DNA from: Pogostemon cablin
Taxonomy: Eukaryota; Streptophyta; Magnoliopsida; Lamiales; Lamiaceae
DNA: 64,000 nt
Reading direction: 5' to 3'
Assembly (NCBI GenBank): GCA_023678885.1
Contig: CM042996.1
Location: forward strand, 6,444,602-6,508,601
Shown: positions 59,009 through 64,000 of the stretch, piece after piece
How the letters are laid out: every line of letters begins with the position of its first letter
How positions within the stretch are numbered: position 1 is the first letter of the stretch
Notes under the pieces: model-generated
The model's input: the letters and a program-made list of their open reading frames with translations, nothing else
The model's database searches: none
Told to the model about the DNA's origin: nothing
Translations under genes and position numbers: made by a program

Positions 59009-59625
59009 ATTTCGACCCCTATCAAATTAAAAAAATGAATAAATCAAAATGAATGCTATAAATCTAGTAAATTAACGTATATAATGAAAAAAAGTTTCAG
59101 TTTATGTAAAAATTAGACATATGAAATGAATAGATAGTGGTTAAATTTGAAAAAGATTTTATTAAAGAAATATTGATATTGGTATGAAAGAAACAAATAT
59201 CCTCCAACTAATATATATATATATATGAAAAATCTCTAAAAGACAAATATTATCATAAACATCATTCATAAAAAAAGACAAATATTAATCCTTTATTCTC
59301 CAATTAATATATACATTAAAAATCTTTAAATATGATGAGAAAGTCATGCGGTATTGTATAGATATAAAAAAATATAAACACACAAACGCAGAGTTGTATA
59401 GATATGAAAAAACATAAAAACACAAACAAATCTTTAGATATTCTCGTAAGATGAAATTTGTACAGATATGAAGATTCAGAAACAAACAAACATTATTCAT
59501 AAAAACTGACCAATATTAATCTTCTATTCTCCAACTCCAATGTGAGATATAAGATGAAAGAAAAAAGTATACAGAGATGGAGTATTCTGGGTTATATATA
59601 TAGTAAAACACAAGAAAGAGTTTAA

Positions 59626-60004
59626 GAGTGAGGCTTGTGTGCGCCCGGGCTCACGTGAACACATTCCGTGCGCCTTTATAATTTAGTATTATGGGTAAGG
59701 GTATATTATTTTGATTTAAAGGGTATATACTTTAATTAATAAAGGTACACCATTTTGTTCTAAAGAGTATACACTTTAGTAATATTTTTTATTTTTCTTC
59801 AGCAAATAAAGGGTACACATATTTATACTAAAGGGTATACAAACAAAATTCAAAGGCACACGGAATGTATTCCCGTGTACCCGGACACACACAAGTTTTT
59901 GCCATGATACACATCTTTATACTAAAGGGTACACAATTTAACACAAAATTCTAAAGGCGCACGAAATGTGCTCCCGTGCGCTCAGGCGTACACAAGTTTT
60001 TGCC
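59626..60004. mobile_element. Mutator-like MITE, copy 1 (379 bp)
   Basis: Starts GAGTGAGGCTTGTGTGCGCC, ends ACAAGTTTTTGCC. It is flanked by a perfect 9-bp duplication AGAGTTTAA (59617-59625 and 60005-60013). The interior has repeated AAAGGGTATACA and GGTACAC motifs. It is nested in the mariner-like element. Confidence 0.88.
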
Positions 60005-60164
60005 AGAGTTTAAAACAGAATTAAGTAGGTGGATGAGAATTGAATTTTTTTAAAAAAAGAGTTGAATAATGTTGAATTGGAAATATAAGACTGGGATGAA
60101 GAGCGGCATACATAAATAAGGGTTTTTTAGGTATAAAAATACAAAACGACGTACAATCTGAAAA

Positions 60165-60561
60165 GGCAAAAACTCCTGTGCACCAGGGCGCACGGACCAC
60201 ATTTCGTGCGCCTTTAGAATTTTGTGTTAAATTGTATACCTTTTAGTATACAGATGTGTACCCTTTATTTTCTAAAGAAAATTATTATGTGTATCTGGAC
60301 GCATGAACAACACTCTATGTGCCTTTAGAATTTTGTATTAAATTGTATACCCTTTAGTATAAAAATATGTATTCTTTATTTTCTAAAGAAAAAAAAAATA
60401 TTAATAAAAAGTATATACCCTTTAGAACAAAATGGTATACCTTTTATTAATTAAAGTGTATACCCTTTAGACTAAAGCAATGTACTCTTACCCATAATAC
60501 TAAATTTCTAAAGACGCACGGAATATGTTCCCGAGCGTCCGGGCGCACGCAAGCCTCACTC
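60165..60561. mobile_element. Mutator-like MITE, copy 2, inverted (397 bp)
   Basis: Starts GGCAAAAACTCCTGTGCACC, ends CGCAAGCCTCACTC, i.e. the reverse of copy 1. It is flanked by the perfect 9-bp duplication ATCTGAAAA (60156-60164 and 60562-60570). It lies 44 bp inside the right terminus of the mariner-like element. Confidence 0.9.
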
Positions 60562-60618
60562 ATCTGAAAATTATAAAAAATCCTCCCAAACGACATATAT
60601 TATGAATAGAGGGAGTAT

Positions 60619-60730
60619 AATTTTATTGGGGACTGTTTGCAATAAATTGCTAATAAATAAATGCAAATGGTTAATATCATTTTATTGGAGACTGTTTGCA
60701 ATAAATTGCTTATCAATAAATGCAAATGAT
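60619..60730 (+). repeat. Roughly 60-bp tandem duplication beside the mariner-like element
   Basis: ATTTTATTGG-GACTGTTTGC followed by AATAAATTGCT is repeated once at 60619 and about 60679. Confidence 0.8.
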
Positions 60731-61575
60731 TTTGAATCTTCACAAATAAATCAGATATTTGCTCATTAATTATCAATGATATGAAGTAGAAGGTATTGAT
60801 CGGAAAATTTGATCTCATTGAATACTAAAGAGTAATCTACTGAGCCCTCAGAAAACCGGCAAAATGATAAAATGGATAGATTGACATTAGATGAAGGGAG
60901 TACTATTTATTTAATAAAATGAAAAAATTACAATTATTATTGTTACCGTGCAAAAAGAGTTATCTACTGAAGAAATCCTGAATTATTATTGACTCGAACC
61001 TATGATAATATCGGCCTAAAAGGTGGTCTCATAACCACTAAACCATTAGAATATATATGTCATTATATGCTATATATATAGAACTTATTTTCATTTTGGA
61101 GGTACAGTTGTGCCCAATTGTACCTTCATTGGATCCGCCTCTGATTAGGGTAATTTTTTTTATGTATACCCTGGAAAAAAAACCCTAAGATCGCCGCAAT
61201 TCATTCAGAAAAAAGAGATGAGCAATTCGTTAGTATTTTAGTATTTTTCTACCTTTCTGGTTTTTTGTAATTTTCTTTGTGGCACTAATTCAATAGCATG
61301 TGAATAATTTATTTATATTATAATAGTGCGACTAATTCAGTAGCTAAATGTTAATTTATAGCGTATTTGAATAGCTAAATGTTAATTTATAGTGAATTTT
61401 AGATTATTGTGATTGAGCGGTGATGAGTCATTAATAAATACAAATGGTTGTTGCATCTTCACAAATAAATTCGATATTTGCTCATTAATTGTCAATGATA
61501 TGAAGTAGAAGGTCTGGATCGGAAAATTTGGTCTCATTGAATGCAAAAGAGTTATCTACTGAAGAAATCCTGAAG
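60712..61575 (+). repeat. Dispersed duplication pair (60712-60984 and 61438-61575)
   Basis: TCTTCACAAATAAAT, GATATTTGCTCATTAATT, CAATGATATGAAGTAGAAGG and GATCGGAAAATTT recur in order in both places. In the first copy about 120 extra bases (roughly 60833-60950) interrupt the sequence before GTTATCTACTGAAGAAATCC; the second copy has the uninterrupted version. No gene is seen in this interval. Confidence 0.75.
60985..61050 (-). ncRNA. tRNA-like sequence with Pol III A and B boxes (tRNA remnant or SINE head)
   Basis: On the minus strand TGGTTTAGTGG (61045-61035) fits the A box and GGTTCGAGTCA (61000-60990) fits the B box except its last base. The spacing is as in tRNAs. The intervening CACCTTTTAGG could be an anticodon arm. 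An acceptor stem is not convincing. The paralogous copy at 61438-61575 lacks it, so it was inserted. Confidence 0.4.
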
Positions 61576-61872
61576 AGGTGTTGTGCTGGAATATAGAGTG
61601 AAACAAGTATGGCTCAATAAAAATTTAAAGAGAGATTCAATTTTTGGACCTGACTTAAAATACTTTCGTACTACTCTCTTTTTAAAGAATACTCCTCTAT
61701 TAAATATTGGATAAAATAATTAATTAAGAGTAATTATATAGTAAAAATAACTACTAAACTATACAAATAGAAAAAAATATTACATAAAAAAAAGTAATTA
61801 AGAGTAATTATTTTGTATGTTATATTAAAAACTAAACTATACAAATAGATTAAATATTACATAAAAAAAATA
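61576..61872. other. AT-rich spacer
   Basis: No gene. TAATTAAGAGTAATTAT and ACTAAACTATACAAATAGA are each repeated twice between 61720 and 61860. Confidence 0.45.
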
Positions 61873-62175
61873 CTTCCTCCGTTCTTCTAATATGTATCAG
61901 TTTACTTTATTCACGTGGATTAAGGAGTATAGTATTTTAATGTATAATGAGGTGAGAGAAATAATATTTTAATGTGTAGTGGATAGTTGTATTAGTGTTG
62001 AGTGTGAGAGAATTTTTTTTAATGTGTACTTGATAGTTGTATTAGTGTTGAGTGTGGGCCCCTTGTGTGTCACATCAATGCAAGAAAAGAAATTGACCAA
62101 AAGAAGGAAATAAATACTTTGTATTGAGAATGAGCAAAATGGCAAAATAGATATGCATCAAGGGGACGGAGGGAG
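61873..62175. mobile_element. Stowaway MITE (303 bp)
   Basis: CTTCCTCCGTTCTTCTAATATG at the left and CATCAAGGGGACGGAGGGAG at the right, with TA on both sides. The TGTAGTGGATAGTTGTATTAG segment is partly repeated inside it. Confidence 0.85.
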
Positions 62176-62198
62176 TAATTAAGAGTAACTATATTGTA

Positions 62199-62453
62199 CT
62201 CCCTCTGTCCCGTTTCAAACTTTACGTTTACTTTTCGCACGTAAATTAAGGAATGTAGTATTTTGATGTGTAGTGAGGTAAGAAAAATAATATTTTAACG
62301 TAATGTGGATATGTGCATTAGTATGATGCGTGTGCCCATATAGAGAAAAATAATTAATTTGTGTGAGTTCCATTTACTGTAAAAGAAAACATAAAGATTG
62401 AAATAAGATATTCAAATTAGAATTATGTAAAAATTGAAATGGAATGGAGGGAG
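62199..62453. mobile_element. Stowaway MITE (255 bp)
   Basis: CTCCCTCTGTCCCGTTTC at the left and TTGAAATGGAATGGAGGGAG at the right, TA on both sides. Related to the fragment at 48190-48432. It lies 23 bp from the preceding MITE. Confidence 0.85.
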
Positions 62454-62726
62454 TATATTATATGGATAAAAAAATGGTCCAATTTTTCATAAAACGTGTT
62501 AAAATAGAAAATTAAAAGTAAATTTTTTAGAAACCAATCCTATGTAATGTATCATTAACCGTACACTAAGCATGACAACTCCATTAGACTCAAAATTTTC
62601 AACATGAAAGAAACTGCAAAATGCAAGTAAAAATATTGTGTATCGAATACTCAATCCCTTCAAAATTCAATATTTATTTTATTATTATTTATAATTCGAA
62701 CAAAATAACCCAACCTAATTATTAAA

Positions 62727-63046
62727 GAGTGAGGCTTGCGTGCACGGGAACACATTCAGTGCGCCTTTAGAAATTTAGTATTATAGGTAAGGGTACATTG
62801 CTTTGGTCTAAAGGGTATACACTTTAATTAATAAAAGGTACACCATTTTGTTCTAAAGGGTATACAATTTTCATTAATATTTTTTTTCTTTAGAAAATAA
62901 AGGGTACACATTTTTATACTAAATGGTATACAATTTAACACAAAATTCTAAAGAGATACACACAATAGTTTTCTTTAGAAAATAAAGAGTACACATCTAT
63001 ATACTAAAAAAGGGTATACAAGCCTGGGTGCACAGGAATTTTTGTC
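62727..63046. mobile_element. Mutator-like MITE, copy 3 (320 bp)
   Basis: Starts GAGTGAGGCTTGCGTGC, ends GGAATTTTTGTC. It is flanked by the perfect 9-bp duplication ATTATTAAA (62718-62726 and 63047-63055). It has the same orientation as copy 1 and is shortened internally. Confidence 0.88.
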
Positions 63047-63399
63047 ATTATTAAAACTTATGCTAACAACTAATTGAGTACAGTAGCAGGGAGCGGATCA
63101 GGATTCAATCATGGGTGCATTTATTTTAAGATAAATAAATAAATAATAATAATAAATAAATTATATATATATATATATATCAAATTATTAATTTAAGGAA
63201 GAGAGTAAAGTTTTTTTTCTCAATTACTGACTTGTCATCCACCTCAAGGGTTTGGTGTGATTAATTAATTATTTAATAAGAGGGACTAGGGTACCCACCA
63301 TTCTTAATTAATTCCTGCTCATTCATTAATATTATTTTTTATTTTATTTTTAAATTTATTTTATTTAAATGACTATTATACCCTATACACTAAATTCTA

Positions 63400-63815
63400 G
63401 GGATAAATTATACCATAAACCACAAGGGTAAAATTACAATTATACCCTAAACCCTAGAAATAAATTTTACCCTAAACCACAAGGGTAAAATTATAATTAT
63501 ACCCTAAACCCTAGGAATAAATTATACCCTAAACCACAAGGGTAAAATTACAATTATACCTTAAACCCTAAACCCTAGGGATAAGTTATACCCTAAACCA
63601 CAAGAGTAAAATTACAATTATATTATAAGCCCTAGGGGATAAATTATACCCTAAACCATAAGGGTAAAAATACAATTATACCTTAAACCCTAAACCCTAG
63701 GGGATAAATTATACCATAAACCATAAGGTAAAATTATAATTATACCCTAAACCCTAAACCTTAGGGATAAATTATACCCTAAACCACAAGGGTAAAATTG
63801 CAATTATATCCCTAA
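63400..63815 (+). repeat. Minisatellite of about 58 bp, seven copies, with telomere-like CCCTAAA motifs
   Basis: Each unit contains ATAAATTATACCCTAAACCA, then CAAGGGTAAAATTACAATTA, then ACCCTAAACCCTAGG. CCCTAAACCCTA is two units of the plant telomere repeat. Units range from about 56 to 65 bp because the CCCTAAA part is present one to three times. Confidence 0.88.
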
Positions 63816-64000
63816 AATTAAATAAAAAAACAGTAACAGCAACAGTTTAAAAAAAAAGAGGAAAACACACACTGAAGATGAAAGAAGGAGGTTGTACCGA
63901 GGTTATACCAAAATGAAGATTGTATACAAGTCATTGTCTATTTTAAATATTGTAAATTGGGCTAATTATTTAAATCATTGTGAAGAAGGCTAGGCTTGGG

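Larger units (their letters stand above)
55051..60615 (+). mobile_element. Plant mariner-like element (5,565 bp) with both termini
   Basis: Left terminus CTCCCTCATG... followed by ATAAGTCGTTTTAGAG. The right terminus read inward is CTCCCTCTATTCATAATA followed by ATGTCGTTTGGGAGG. TA lies on both sides (55049-55050 and 60616-60617). It contains a three-exon transposase on the + strand, a second coding-like region on the - strand, and two nested Mutator-like MITEs. At 55200-55400 a roughly 100-bp segment with TCTCCCACC, ATGGAGGGATTT and CATTGGAGCCAAA is duplicated. Its termini match the Stowaway MITEs of this window. Confidence 0.8.

Noticed and set aside
63400..63815. CRISPR-like array
   Set aside because: Repeats are contiguous and AT-rich with no unique spacers, in a plant nuclear genome; it is a minisatellite.

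Overview
This is nuclear DNA of a flowering plant, probably a eudicot; the species cannot be fixed from the sequence. The evidence is GT-AG introns, plant-type genes (a TFIIH subunit and a UPF0496 protein), Stowaway MITEs with CTCCCTCCGTCC termini, Ty1/copia and Ty3/gypsy (Athila/Tat-like) LTR retrotransposons, long (TA)n tracts and a telomere-like CCCTAAA minisatellite. It is a repeat-rich, gene-poor interval, and nested transposon insertions account for most of it.

Layout. 1-8.46 kb: decayed Ty1/copia element on the + strand whose 3' part is tandemly duplicated (1,895-bp unit, copies nearly identical). 8.46-14.26 kb: AT-rich DNA with degraded RPS25-like fragments and small repeats. 14.267-20.283 kb: complete but disabled minus-strand copia element with about 0.92-kb LTRs and a GGTAC target duplication. 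20.3-21.0 kb: GC-richer, leader-like sequence of an unidentified minus-strand gene. 21.253-24.375 kb: solo LTR (with a second solo LTR inside it) sitting in the last codons of a minus-strand TFB5 gene. 24.7-30.5 kb: TFB5 upstream region, unassigned exon-like fragments, Stowaway MITEs and TA repeats. 30.538-47.258 kb: the two ends of a hAT element, split by a minus-strand Athila/Tat-like gypsy element (A), an LTR of a second gypsy element (B), and a third gypsy solo LTR (C) inserted in A's extra ORF. 48.2-52.8 kb: a CACTA-like mini-element in a MITE, then a two-exon UPF0496 gene whose intron carries nested MITEs and whose second exon has a one-base frameshift. 55.051-60.615 kb: full-length, decayed plant mariner-like element with a three-exon transposase and a second ORF on the opposite strand. 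59.6-63.1 kb: three copies of a Mutator-like MITE with perfect 9-bp target duplications. 63.4-63.8 kb: a roughly 58-bp minisatellite.

Host genes and transposons interact at several points. TFB5 now ends at a stop codon provided by a solo LTR; a paralogous duplication preserves a close relative of the empty hAT site; the mariner element shares its terminal sequence with the Stowaway MITEs. Three different gypsy LTRs each carry, just upstream of the TATA box, an array of a short motif in both orientations, with a different motif in each family.
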